A stretch of 64,000 bases of DNA, taken from the NCBI RefSeq assembly GCF_937873615.1, contig NZ_CALMYP010000057.1, forward strand, positions 62,001-126,000, written 5' to 3'. This document shows positions 32,962 to 41,563 of this stretch, in pieces. The position numbers were made by a program, and so were the translations under genes. The DNA comes from an uncultured Paracoccus sp. (GTDB lineage: Bacteria; Pseudomonadota; Alphaproteobacteria; Rhodobacterales; Rhodobacteraceae). The notes under the pieces are model-generated. The model was given only the letters and a program-made list of their open reading frames with translations, did not search any database and was not told the origin of the DNA. Numbering within the stretch: the stretch's first letter is position 1; the number at the start of each line of letters is the position of its first letter.

Positions 32962-35091
32962 ATGACGACAATGGAAAACGCCCCCGGAGACGCCGGCACG
33001 ACGACGCGCGCCGGGGCGCGGCAGGGCCGGTTGATCCCCGACCCCGCCGTGCCGCCCGAATCCCCGCTGGAGATGCCGGCGCAGGATTTCTCGGCCCCGC
33101 CGCCGCAGGGTCCGGCCTTTGTCGCCCCCTCGGTCGAGGTGCTGGCGGCGCGGCTGATCTCTTTCGGGGGGGCGCTGCTGATCGCGGGGCTTGGCGCCTG
33201 GCAGATGTGGGCGGCCTTCGGGACCAATATCCAGCTCATGCAATATGTGCTGCTGACGCTGTTCACGATCACCTTCGCCTGGATCGGGTTCAGCTTCTGC
33301 TCGATGCTGGCCGGGCTTCTGGCGCGTCAGCAGGAAACGCCGGGCGATGACGGCAAGGCCCGCATCGCCGTGGTCATGCCGGTCTATCACGAGGACCCGG
33401 CCGAAAGCCTGGGCCTTCTGGCCGCCCTTGCCGACGAGCTGGCCGCCCTCGGCATGGCGGATCGCTGCGAGATCTTCGTGCTTTCGGACAGCCGCGACCC
33501 CGACGTTCTGGCCGCCGAGGCGCTGACGGCGGCCAGGCTGCGAGAGCGCGCGGCCCTGCCGGTCTGGTATCGCCGCCGCACCGACAATGCCGGGCGCAAA
33601 TCCGGAAATATCGCCGAATTCGTCCGCCGCTGGGGCGGGCGCTATGACCAGATGGTGGTGCTCGACGCCGACAGCGTGGTCTCGGGCGAGGTGATCCGGC
33701 AGATGTCGGCGCGGATGTCGGCCGATCCGGCGCTGGCACTGATCCAGACCATGCCGATTCTGGTGAACGGCCAGACCATCTTCGCCCGCGTGATCCAGTT
33801 CGCCGGCCGCATCTATGGCCCGCCCATCGCCCGCGGCGTCGCCGCCTGGTCGGGCGATAACGGCAATTTCTGGGGCCATAACGCGATGATCCGGGTCGCC
33901 GCCTTCGCGCAATGCTGCGGGCTGCCGGAGCTGCCGGGCCGCCCGCCCTGGGGCGGCACCGTCCTGTCGCATGATTTCGTCGAAGCGGCACTGCTGCGCC
34001 GCGCCGGCTGGAAGGTCCGGCTGGACTGGGACCTGCGCGCCAGTTTCGAGGGCAGCCCGCCCACGCTTCTGGACATGGCCGTGCGCGAGCGGCGTTGGGC
34101 GCAGGGCAACCTGCAACATTTGCGCCTGATCGGCGGGCGCGGATTTACCGCCATCACCCGGGCGCATTTCATGATCGGCGTGCTCAGCTTCCTGATGAGC
34201 CCGATCTGGCTGCTGCTGATCCTCGCCGGGCTGATCCTGACCGCCAATGTGATCCTGTCGAGCCCGGTCTATTTCCCGAACACCTATCAGCTGTTCCCGG
34301 ACTGGCCGACCTTCGATGCGCGGCGGATGATCTGGCTGCTGGCAGCCTCGGCGGCGCTGCTGCTGGTGCCGAAGATCTTCTCGATCGTCCGGGCGTGGCG
34401 CCGACCGCTGGCGGCAAGCGCCGGCGGCAAGTCGCGCATCCTGCTGAGTGCGGCCTTCGAGATCGTCATGTCGGCGCTGATCGCGCCGGTGCAGATGCTG
34501 ATCCAGACCCGGCAGATCTGCGAGATCCTGATCGGGCGCAATTCCGGCTGGGAAAGCCAGGTCCGCAAGGGCTCCATGCCCGGCTGGGGCGTGGTCCTGC
34601 ACCGGCACTGGATCCATGTCGCCGCCGGTCTGGTGACCGGGGTGACCATCGCCTATCTGGCACCGGGCCAGCTGATCTGGCTGTCGCCGATCCTGGCCGG
34701 GCTGATTCTCGCACCGCTGACCTCGCGCTGGAGCGCATCGCCCGTGCTGGGCCGTTGGGCCCGGGCGGCGGGCCTGCTGGTCACGCCCGAGGAACGCACA
34801 ACCCCGCCGATCATGGCCGGATCGGTCAATCATGCCCGCCATCTGCGCGTCTCCGGCGATGCCACGGCGCTTCTCGGGCGCGATACCGGGGCAAGGGCGG
34901 ATTATGTCGCCCTGATCCCCGAACAGCCGCCGCGCTCGGTCCCCGAGCGGCTGCCGGCGATCTCGGCCGCAGCCAAGATCGCGGTGGCCGAGGATCAGGG
35001 CCAGGCGCTGAGCTTCCTCGACCGCGACGAGCGGCAGGCGCTGCTGAACAGCCCCGCCCTGATCGACGACTGGGCCAGACTGCCGCAATGA
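32962..35091 (+). CDS. opgH: Glucans biosynthesis glucosyltransferase OpgH
   Basis: A 709-residue inner-membrane GT2 glucosyltransferase that makes the linear beta-1,2-glucan backbone from UDP-glucose and passes it to the periplasm. GT2 motifs in order: RIAVVMPVYHEDP, VVLDADSVVSG, GTVLSHDFVEAALLRRAGW, and RERRWAQGNLQH (the [Q/R]xxRW site). Several helices frame the catalytic domain. It is preceded by opgG with a 6-base gap and its stop overlaps opgC (ATGA). OpgH in some species also moderates cell division with nutrient state; nothing here tests that. Confidence 0.94.
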   Translation: MTTMENAPGDAGTTTRAGARQGRLIPDPAVPPESPLEMPAQDFSAPPPQGPAFVAPSVEVLAARLISFGGALLIAGLGAWQMWAAFGTNIQLMQYVLLTLFTITFAWIGFSFCSMLAGLLARQQETPGDDGKARIAVVMPVYHEDPAESLGLLAALADELAALGMADRCEIFVLSDSRDPDVLAAEALTAARLRERAALPVWYRRRTDNAGRKSGNIAEFVRRWGGRYDQMVVLDADSVVSGEVIRQMSARMSADPALALIQTMPILVNGQTIFARVIQFAGRIYGPPIARGVAAWSGDNGNFWGHNAMIRVAAFAQCCGLPELPGRPPWGGTVLSHDFVEAALLRRAGWKVRLDWDLRASFEGSPPTLLDMAVRERRWAQGNLQHLRLIGGRGFTAITRAHFMIGVLSFLMSPIWLLLILAGLILTANVILSSPVYFPNTYQLFPDWPTFDARRMIWLLAASAALLLVPKIFSIVRAWRRPLAASAGGKSRILLSAAFEIVMSALIAPVQMLIQTRQICEILIGRNSGWESQVRKGSMPGWGVVLHRHWIHVAAGLVTGVTIAYLAPGQLIWLSPILAGLILAPLTSRWSASPVLGRWARAAGLLVTPEERTTPPIMAGSVNHARHLRVSGDATALLGRDTGARADYVALIPEQPPRSVPERLPAISAAAKIAVAEDQGQALSFLDRDERQALLNSPALIDDWARLPQ

Positions 35092-36215
35092 AACGGATCG
35101 CAGCGCTGGATATGCTGCGCGGTTACGCGCTGGCGGCCATCATGGTCGATCACATGCCCGATGGCGTGCTGCGCCATGTCACCCTGGCGAATTTCGCCGT
35201 CTTCGACGCGGCAGAGCTGTTCGTGCTGCTCTCGGGCTTTCTGGTCGGGCTGGTCTGGCTGACGGTCGAACGCAAGGACGGCCGCCGCGCCGCCCAGAGG
35301 CGCTTCCTGCGCCGGGCCTTTCAGGTCTGGCTGGCTCTGGTGATCGGCGGCATCCTGCTGGCGCTCGTCTCGCGGTTCCTGTTCGCGGCCGGGATGCCGC
35401 ATACCGCCGTCTGGTCGGAATATGCCCGCTGGATCGTCGATTTCCCGGTCGGCTATGTGGTCACGCTCGGCGTGTTGTGGATGCAGCCGAACCTGCTCGA
35501 TGTGCTGGCGCTTTATGTGATCGTGCTGGCCTTCACCCCGATCACCGTGCCGCTGATGCTGCGCTGGCCCTGGGCCTTCGCGGCGGGCGCCATCGCCCTC
35601 TGGGCGGTGTCGCTGCCGCTGAACCAGATGCTGCCCAATCAGCGCGGCGGCTCGGGCGGGATGCTGTTCAACCCCTTCGCCTGGCAATTGCTGTTTCATA
35701 CCGGCGTGGCCATGGGCCTGTTCCGTGAACGCTTCATGCCGGTCCTGCGCCGTCATGCCACGGCGCTGAACATCTTCGCGGCAATCTATGTGATCTTCGG
35801 CCTCGCCATGGCGCAGCTCTGGCGCTATGGGCCGGAGTTGAAGCAGGTCTTCTACATGCTGCGCGACCTCGTCGGCTCGGTCGACAAATGGTCGCTGGAC
35901 TGGGTGCGCTATGTCGGCATCCTGGTCGCCGCCTGGCTGGTCGCGGCGCCGCTGGCCCGCCCCATGGCCTGGCTGGCCGATACGGTGATCGGGCGCGCAT
36001 TGGCGGTGATCGGGCGCGGCGGGCTGGTGACCTTTGTTGCCTGCGTCATGCTGTCGGTCATCGGCGATGCGCTGATGACACGACCAGGCGGCGCCGGCAC
36101 CGGGTTCCGCATCGCGGTCGAGCTGTGGACGCTTGGCGTCCTGTGGCTGGTCGGAATGATCGAGGCCCGGCGCAGCGCCGGGCGCAAGCAGGCCGCCCGA
36201 TTGAAGGCGGGCTGA
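35088..36215 (+). CDS. opgC: OpgC-type glucan substituent transferase (acyltransferase 3 fold)
   Basis: A 375-residue protein with about 10 hydrophobic segments, matching the OpgC domain. The start RIAALDMLRGYALAAIMVDHMPDG is the hallmark, with the conserved RG and H for acyl transfer; FVLLSGFLVGLVW follows. OpgC adds succinyl groups to periplasmic glucans. It is translationally coupled to opgH by ATGA overlap at 35088, and the gene set opgG-opgH-opgC is complete for making substituted glucans. Confidence 0.88.
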   Translation: MKRIAALDMLRGYALAAIMVDHMPDGVLRHVTLANFAVFDAAELFVLLSGFLVGLVWLTVERKDGRRAAQRRFLRRAFQVWLALVIGGILLALVSRFLFAAGMPHTAVWSEYARWIVDFPVGYVVTLGVLWMQPNLLDVLALYVIVLAFTPITVPLMLRWPWAFAAGAIALWAVSLPLNQMLPNQRGGSGGMLFNPFAWQLLFHTGVAMGLFRERFMPVLRRHATALNIFAAIYVIFGLAMAQLWRYGPELKQVFYMLRDLVGSVDKWSLDWVRYVGILVAAWLVAAPLARPMAWLADTVIGRALAVIGRGGLVTFVACVMLSVIGDALMTRPGGAGTGFRIAVELWTLGVLWLVGMIEARRSAGRKQAARLKAG

Positions 36216-36308
36216 ACCTCGCCCGCGTGGCAAGGCTGCATCGGCAGGAACAACTTTGCGCCAATCCTGAACTGAAAGGTTGAATTCTGGTCCCGCAATC
36301 CCCTATCT

Positions 36309-36360
36309 GAGGGGCAGTCGCGCGCCTTCGCGCCGACTTGCAGTGGTGACCGGGCCCCTC
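36309..36360 (+). ncRNA. Structured leader upstream of the DUF475 gene
   Basis: Two nested helices are visible 68 bases before the DUF475 start: P1 GAGGGGC/GCCCCTC (36309-36315 with 36354-36360) encloses P2 AGTCG/CGACT (36316-36320 with 36334-36338) and an inner GCGC stem with a CTTC loop. There is no T run, so it is not a simple terminator for opgC. TerC-related genes are often controlled by the manganese riboswitch yybP-ykoY, and GGGGCAGTCGC slightly resembles its first conserved block, but the match is not convincing. Confidence 0.4.
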
Positions 36361-36427
36361 TGGCGGATGTGGCGGCACATTCGTGATGTCGGCACTGAAA
36401 CATGGCCTGCCGCACCGGAAAAACACC

Positions 36428-37567
36428 ATGCAAACCCCGACAGGCGCTGCCGCTGGCAGCGGAGTCCTTCACTATTTCAAATGGGCCTTCATCGTCACCG
36501 TGATCGGGCTGGCGCTTGGTGCAGCCCTCGGCTGGCAGATGACCGGCAGCCTTGCCGGCATGGCCAGCGTCTTCTTCATCTGCGCCGTGCTGGCGGTGCT
36601 GGAAATCTCGCTGTCCTTCGACAATGCCATCGTCAATGCCAACAAGCTGAAGGACATGACGCCGAAATGGCAGCATCGCTTCCTGACCTGGGGCATCGTC
36701 ATCGCCGTCTTCGGGATGCGAATCGTCTTTCCGCTGATGATCGTCGTGATCGCCGCCAGGATCGGCCCCTGGCAGGCCATGGTCCTGGCCGCCACCCGCC
36801 CCGAGGAATACGCCCATATCATGCATGAGGCGCATCTTCCCATCGCGGCTTTCGGCGGCACCTTCCTGATGATGGTCGGCCTCAGCTTCTTCTTCGACCA
36901 CGAGAAGGACGTGCACTGGCTGCGCTGGCTGGAAGGCAAGATGCAGAAATATTCCACGATCCGCGGCGTCGAGGTCGCCATCGTGCTGGTCACGGTGCTG
37001 GGCTTCGCCCATTTCCTCGATCCGGTCTCCTCCGAGATCTTCTTCAAATCGGCGATCTGGGGGCTTCTGACCTTCCTGCTGGTCGAGGTGCTGGGCGGTT
37101 TCCTCGACAGCCATCAGCAGGTGCTGGAGGCCGGCGCCAAGGGCGGGCTGGGGGCGTTTCTCTATCTCGAAGTGCTCGACGCCTCGTTCAGCTTCGACGG
37201 GGTGATCGGGGCCTTCGCGCTGACCCAGAACCTGTTCGTCATCGCCATCGGGCTGGGCATCGGGGCGATGTATGTGCGCTCCATGACCATCATGCTGGTC
37301 GAGAAGGGCACGCTGACGCAATACCGCTTCCTCGAACATGGGGCCTTCTATGCCATCGTGGCGCTGTCGATCATCATGTTCATGCAGAGCTTCGTCGAGA
37401 TCCCCGAGGTGGTGACCGGCCTTGGCGGCGCGGCGCTGATCGGGTTCTCGCTCTGGTCCTCGATCCGCTGGAACCGGGTCTTCGGTCAGGATGAAGGCCA
37501 ATTGACCGATGAATCCGCTGAACCGGCGCCTGCTGAGACCGCGCATGGCGCGGACATGCATCGCTGA
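36428..37567 (+). CDS. DUF475/TerC-like integral membrane protein
   Basis: A 379-residue polytopic membrane protein of the DUF475 family (TerC/Alx superfamily). The diagnostic stretch is VLAVLEISLSFDNAIVNANKLKDMTPKWQHRFLTWGIVIAVFGMRIVFP and the second half repeat FLYLEVLDASFSFDGVIGAFALTQN, each with a membrane-embedded aspartate next to SFD. Members are thought to move Mn2+ or other metals, possibly to load exported enzymes. ATG 36428 lies beside homology start; an ATG upstream at 36383 is less likely. Neighbours are unrelated; a structured leader precedes it. Confidence 0.88.
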   Translation: MQTPTGAAAGSGVLHYFKWAFIVTVIGLALGAALGWQMTGSLAGMASVFFICAVLAVLEISLSFDNAIVNANKLKDMTPKWQHRFLTWGIVIAVFGMRIVFPLMIVVIAARIGPWQAMVLAATRPEEYAHIMHEAHLPIAAFGGTFLMMVGLSFFFDHEKDVHWLRWLEGKMQKYSTIRGVEVAIVLVTVLGFAHFLDPVSSEIFFKSAIWGLLTFLLVEVLGGFLDSHQQVLEAGAKGGLGAFLYLEVLDASFSFDGVIGAFALTQNLFVIAIGLGIGAMYVRSMTIMLVEKGTLTQYRFLEHGAFYAIVALSIIMFMQSFVEIPEVVTGLGGAALIGFSLWSSIRWNRVFGQDEGQLTDESAEPAPAETAHGADMHR

Positions 37568-37589
37568 ACCCTCGCGGATCGGCGTCCGG

Positions 37590-37620
37590 GTCTGAAATGC
37601 CGGTTGCCGGGGTTTCAGAC
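37590..37620. terminator. Bidirectional hairpin between DUF475 gene and MATE gene
   Basis: GTCTGAAA (37590-37597) and TTTCAGAC (37613-37620) pair perfectly, with an inner CCGG-TTG-CCGG stem. It lies between two convergent genes and probably serves both. Confidence 0.65.
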
Positions 37621-37627
37621 TGTCCGG

Positions 37628-39112
37628 CTAGCGCTCCGCCACCTCGCCCGGGCGCAGGGGCTGGCCGCCGGTCGCTGCGCCGGGCGGGCCGGCCTCGGTA
37701 TAAAGCGCCGCGGCGGCGGGCTGCGCCTCGGGCGGGCGTTCAGGCGCGATCTGCATGTCATGCTCGCTGCGCCAATTGCCGAAACGATAGAGCAGGATCG
37801 CCATCGCCATGGTGGCGACCATGGCGACAGGGAAGCTCAGCCAGATGGCATCGGTGCCGAAGGCCCCCTGCATCCCATAGGCAAAGCCGAGCCGCACCGG
37901 GAACAGCGAGACGATCAGGATCATCAGCGGCCAGATCACCTGCCCATTGGCGCGGATGGTGGCAAAGAGCACCATGGTGACGCCGAAGGGCACGAAACCC
38001 CATGTCGCCAGAAGCGCGATATGGCGGCCGATCTCGACCGCAGCAGAGCCCCGGCCCAGAAAGACCTCCATCGCCTGACGGTCGGCGGCGATCAGCAGCG
38101 CGACCAGCCCGCCGGTCAGCAGGATGTTGTAAAGGATGCCGACCCGGGTGATCTGGCCGACCCGGTCCCAGCGACCGGCGCCGATATTCTGCGCCGCCAT
38201 GGCGCTGACCGCAGCGCCAAGCGCCATGGCCGGCATCTGCACATAGGTCCAAAGCTGCTGCGTCGCCCCGAAAGCCGCCGTGGTATCGACGCCCTGCCGG
38301 TTCACCAGCCTCATCATCGCCAGCATCGAGCCCGAGACGACGACCATCTGCACCCCCATCGGCAGCCCCTTGCGCAGCATCAGCATCAGGATCGAGGGAT
38401 CGGGGCGCAGATAGGACAGCTCGGCCCCGCGCAGGCGAAGGGGCAGGTCGCGAGCATAGATATAGGCCAGCATGGCGATCAGCGCGGTGTAATTCGCGAT
38501 TGCCATGGCGAAGGCGGACCCGCCGATCCCCATCGCCGGCGCCGGCCCGAGGCCAAGGATGAAGACCGGGTTCAGCACCACATCCAGCACCACGGCAAGG
38601 ATCATGAAGATCAGGGGCGTGATCGCGTCGCCGCTGCCGCGCAGCGTCATCATCAGCATGGTCATCATCAGGATCGCCGGCAGGGCCAGGAAGGTGACCT
38701 TCAGAAAGGCCCGCGCCAGCGGCGTGATCGCCGGGTCCGTCCCCAGCAGCGCCAGCACATGCGGGGCCACAAACCAGCCCACCACCGCCAACGTCAGCGC
38801 CACCGGCACGAAAGTGCCCACGGCCGTGCCGACGACGCGGCGCGCGCCCTCGATATCGCCGCGCCCGAAGGATTGCCCGACCAGAATCGTCGCCGCCATG
38901 CCGAAGCCGAAGACGAAGGCGGTCATCAGGAACATGACCAAATTGCCATTGGTCGTGGCCGCCACCGCATCCTCGCCGATCAGCTGCCCGACCCAGACCG
39001 TGTCGATGGAGCCATTGGCCGATTGCAGCACCGAAGAAGCCAGCGTCGGCAGCGCGAAAGCCAGCAGCGTCGAGGCTATCGGGGCGGAAACGAGGTTGTT
39101 CTGACGCGCCAT
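37628..39112 (-). CDS. MATE family efflux transporter
   Basis: A 494-residue membrane protein with about 12 helices and MATE-type internal duplication. Segments such as SANGSIDTVWVGQLIGEDAVAATTNGNLVMFLMTAF and the symmetric GATQQLWTYVQMPAMALGAAVSAMAAQNIGAGRWDRVGQI identify the family. It exports drugs or metabolites in exchange for Na+ or H+. The C-terminal 45 residues (after WRSEHDMQIAP) are a hydrophilic Pro/Ala-rich tail. Start MARQNNL at 39112; an upstream in-frame ATG at 39172 is less likely because it overlaps the intergenic region. Confidence 0.9.
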   Translation of the reverse strand: MARQNNLVSAPIASTLLAFALPTLASSVLQSANGSIDTVWVGQLIGEDAVAATTNGNLVMFLMTAFVFGFGMAATILVGQSFGRGDIEGARRVVGTAVGTFVPVALTLAVVGWFVAPHVLALLGTDPAITPLARAFLKVTFLALPAILMMTMLMMTLRGSGDAITPLIFMILAVVLDVVLNPVFILGLGPAPAMGIGGSAFAMAIANYTALIAMLAYIYARDLPLRLRGAELSYLRPDPSILMLMLRKGLPMGVQMVVVSGSMLAMMRLVNRQGVDTTAAFGATQQLWTYVQMPAMALGAAVSAMAAQNIGAGRWDRVGQITRVGILYNILLTGGLVALLIAADRQAMEVFLGRGSAAVEIGRHIALLATWGFVPFGVTMVLFATIRANGQVIWPLMILIVSLFPVRLGFAYGMQGAFGTDAIWLSFPVAMVATMAMAILLYRFGNWRSEHDMQIAPERPPEAQPAAAALYTEAGPPGAATGGQPLRPGEVAER

Positions 39113-39306
39113 GACATGAACCCCTGAAAATACCGCATGCCCCGGGGTTTCGCCGGGACCTTCGGCCTGCATAGTCCATGCCCGGCGGGAAGTCAGCGCC
39201 CCTTCGCGCCGGGCCGGCCTTGCGCCGGCGGAATGCCGCGCCCGTTTTTCGCGCGCAACCGCCCCCGGGGGCTGCTAGCAGGGGCGAAAAGGGAAAGGGC
39301 AGGACG

Positions 39307-40233
39307 ATGGCGGAAACCACCGCGAACCGGCAGATGGGGGCCGGCGAATGGGGAATGCTGCTGGCGCTTTCGGCGCTCTGGGGCGGGTCCTTCTTCTTCA
39401 ACGAGATCGCGGTGCGGCAATTGCCGGTCTTCACCGTGGTTGTCGCCCGCGTCGCCCTTGCCGCGCTGATCCTTTGGGCGGTGATGCGGCTTGGCGGTCA
39501 GTCCATGCCGAAGGACCGCCGCGTCTGGGCCGCCTTCTTCGCCATGGGGCTGTTGAACAATGTCATCCCCTTCTCGCTGATCGTCGCCGGCCAGCAGAGC
39601 CTCGCCTCGGGCGTGGCCTCGATCCTGAACGCCGCGACGCCGCTTTTCACGGTGATCTTCGCGCATTTCCTGACCGTGGATGAGCGGATGACGCCTGCCC
39701 GGCTGGCCGGCGTGCTGACGGGCTTTCTGGGTGTCGCGGTGATGATCGGGCCGGCGGCCTTGCGCGGCATGGGCGGCAATCTGGGGGCGCAGCTGATGTG
39801 CCTAGGCGGTGCGGTCTCCTATGCGCTTGCCGGGATCTACGGGCGCCGCTTCCGGGCCATGGGGGTGACGCCGATCCAGACCGCGACCGGGCAGGTCACG
39901 GCGTCGAGCGCGATCCTGCTGCCCCTGATGCTGATCGTCGACCGGCCCTGGACCTTGCCCATGCCCGGCATGGACGCCGTGGCGGCACTGATCGCGGTGG
40001 CGGCTTTGTCGACCGCGCTCGCCTATCTTCTCTATTTCCGCATCCTCGCCACGGCGGGTGCGACCAACCTGCTGCTCGTCACCTTCCTGATCCCGGTCAG
40101 CGCCATTCTTCTGGGCACCCTTGTCCTGAACGAGGTTCTGCTGCCCCGCCACATCGCCGGCATGGCGCTGATCGGGCTGGGCCTTGCCGCCATCGACGGG
40201 CGCGCGGCCCGGCTATTCGCCCGGGGCGGTTGA
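39307..40233 (+). CDS. EamA-domain (DMT) transporter
   Basis: A 308-residue protein with ten predicted helices and two EamA repeats, as in RhaT/YdcZ-type exporters. It begins GEWGMLLALSALWGGSFFFNEIAVRQLPVFTVV and has ALSTALAYLLYFRILATAGATNLLLVTFLIPVSAILLGTLVLNEVLLPRHIAGM near the end, the classic second-repeat motif. Members export amino acids, nucleosides or drugs; no substrate is suggested by neighbours. ATG 39307 follows a GGGCAGGACG ribosome site and is divergent from the MATE gene. Confidence 0.9.
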   Translation: MAETTANRQMGAGEWGMLLALSALWGGSFFFNEIAVRQLPVFTVVVARVALAALILWAVMRLGGQSMPKDRRVWAAFFAMGLLNNVIPFSLIVAGQQSLASGVASILNAATPLFTVIFAHFLTVDERMTPARLAGVLTGFLGVAVMIGPAALRGMGGNLGAQLMCLGGAVSYALAGIYGRRFRAMGVTPIQTATGQVTASSAILLPLMLIVDRPWTLPMPGMDAVAALIAVAALSTALAYLLYFRILATAGATNLLLVTFLIPVSAILLGTLVLNEVLLPRHIAGMALIGLGLAAIDGRAARLFARGG

Positions 40234-40290
40234 ACTTTCGCCCGCGCGGGCACAGGTTCACTCCATAACCCTTCAGGAACAGGACAGGTC

Positions 40291-41433
40291 ATGAGTGACG
40301 ACTATACCCCGCCGAAAGTCTGGACATGGGAAAAAGGCAATGGCGGCGAGTTCGCCAGCATCAACCGCCCCATCGCCGGCCCCACGCATGAAAAAGAGCT
40401 TCCCATCGGCAAGCACCCGCTGCAGCTTTACTCGCTGGCGACGCCGAACGGCCAGAAGGTCACCATCCTGCTGGAGGAGTTGCTGGCCGCCGGCCATACG
40501 GGCGCAGAATACGACGCCTGGCTGATCCAGATCGGCGATGGCGACCAGTTCGGCAGCGGCTTTGTCGGGGTGAACCCGAACTCCAAGATCCCGGCGCTGA
40601 TGGACCATTCCGTAAGCCCGGCGCTGAGGGTGTTCGAATCCGGCTCGATCCTGCTCTATCTGGCCGAGAAATTCGGGGCCTTCCTGCCCAATGACCTGCC
40701 CGCGCGCACGCAGGCGCTGAACTGGCTGTTCTGGCAGATGGGCTCGGCGCCCTTCCTCGGCGGCGGTTTCGGACATTTCTTCCATTACGCGCCGGTCAAG
40801 ATCAAATACGCCATCGACCGCTACACGATGGAGGTGAAGCGCCAGATGGACGTGCTGGACCGCCACCTTGCGGATAACCGGTTCATGGCCGGCACGGAAT
40901 ATTCCATCGCCGACATGGCCATCTTCCCCTGGTATGGCCGCATCACGCAGGGCGGGGCTTACGGCGATGCCGTGACCTTCCTCGATGCGAAAACCTATAA
41001 GAACGTCGTCCGCTGGACCGAGGAAATCGCCGCCCGCCCCGCCGTGCAGCGCGGGCTGATGGTCAACCGCAGCTCAGGCGAGTTGTCAGGCCAGTTGCGC
41101 GAGCGTCACGACGCCTCGGATTTCGAGACGATGACGCAAGATAAGCTGGAGCGGCTCACCCGCAAAGATGTCGTAGATATGCTGAGTTACCTGGAGCAAC
41201 ACGGCCTAGACGAAGAACTTTATGCTCAACTCCACCATTTTTCTCTGAAGGGTGAAAAGGAAAAATTCAGTCGAACGCGGCAATATTGGTCCAAAGATGG
41301 CGAAATAGGTTCCGAAACAAACCGCGACTTCGCAGCGCGCCTCTATTGCGTTGTAGCCGGTCACAAGCGGGGCGAGGAATGGGATGACATCGCAGCCGCA
41401 GCTCTCCGGCTTTACCCTCTGAAGGCGGATTAA
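40291..41433 (+). CDS. yghU: YghU-type glutathione S-transferase with extra C-terminal domain
   Basis: A 380-residue protein. Residues 1 to about 290 follow YghU (nu-class glutathione transferase with disulfide reductase activity): HPLQLYSLATPNGQKVTILLEEL, FVGVNPNSKIPALMD, ESGSILLYLAEKFGAFLP, FGHFFHYAPVKIKYAIDRYTMEVKRQMDVLDRHLADN and RERHDASDFETMTQDKLE, where YghU normally ends. About 90 more residues follow (LTRKDVVDMLSYLEQHGLDEELYAQ...), of no family I recognise. That tail is coded by DNA of about 48% GC by hand count (41161-41340) inside a region of clearly higher GC, so it looks acquired. A terminator follows directly. Confidence 0.88.
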   Translation: MSDDYTPPKVWTWEKGNGGEFASINRPIAGPTHEKELPIGKHPLQLYSLATPNGQKVTILLEELLAAGHTGAEYDAWLIQIGDGDQFGSGFVGVNPNSKIPALMDHSVSPALRVFESGSILLYLAEKFGAFLPNDLPARTQALNWLFWQMGSAPFLGGGFGHFFHYAPVKIKYAIDRYTMEVKRQMDVLDRHLADNRFMAGTEYSIADMAIFPWYGRITQGGAYGDAVTFLDAKTYKNVVRWTEEIAARPAVQRGLMVNRSSGELSGQLRERHDASDFETMTQDKLERLTRKDVVDMLSYLEQHGLDEELYAQLHHFSLKGEKEKFSRTRQYWSKDGEIGSETNRDFAARLYCVVAGHKRGEEWDDIAAAALRLYPLKAD

Positions 41434-41439
41434 CGAGAT

Positions 41440-41463
41440 AAAGCCCGGCATTGCCGGGCTTTT
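41440..41463 (+). terminator. Rho-independent terminator after the GST gene
   Basis: A perfect 10-bp stem AAAGCCCGGC/GCCGGGCTTT with the 3-base loop ATT starts 7 bases after the stop codon and ends in T residues. It also is symmetric enough to serve the alaS side. Confidence 0.9.
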
Positions 41464-41479
41464 CAATGTTTTGACGCGT

Positions 41480-41560
41480 TCAGTTACGCGCCTTGTCCCC
41501 CATCTTGCGCTTGGAGATTTAGGGCATCATCTCGCGCAGCTTGGCGCCGACCTGTTCCAT
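41480..41560 (-). pseudogene. Remnant of the ilvC 3' end
   Basis: Directly behind alaS, in the same frame and 3 bases after its stop, the minus strand reads MEQVGAKLREMMP, a stop, then ISKRKMGDKARN and another stop. Class I ketol-acid reductoisomerases (IlvC) end G.KLR.MMPWI...K.VDK..N, so the fragment looks like the last 27 codons of ilvC with the tryptophan codon TGG changed to TAA. No ribosome site or start context is present. It is probably a leftover of a rearrangement or partial duplication. The identification is from memory of family C-termini. Confidence 0.65.
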
Positions 41561-41563
41561 TGT

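Noticed and set aside
31288-35088. A 1266-codon open frame on the minus strand opposite opgG and opgH
   Set aside because: It is the antisense shadow of GC-rich coding DNA: composition is Arg/Gly/Asp/Gln-rich, no domain is recognisable, and the plus-strand genes have clear motifs.
41434-41563. Insertion sequence or transposase fragment between the GST gene and alaS
   Set aside because: No transposase-like translation, terminal inverted repeats or target duplication is present; the content is a terminator and the ilvC-like remnant.
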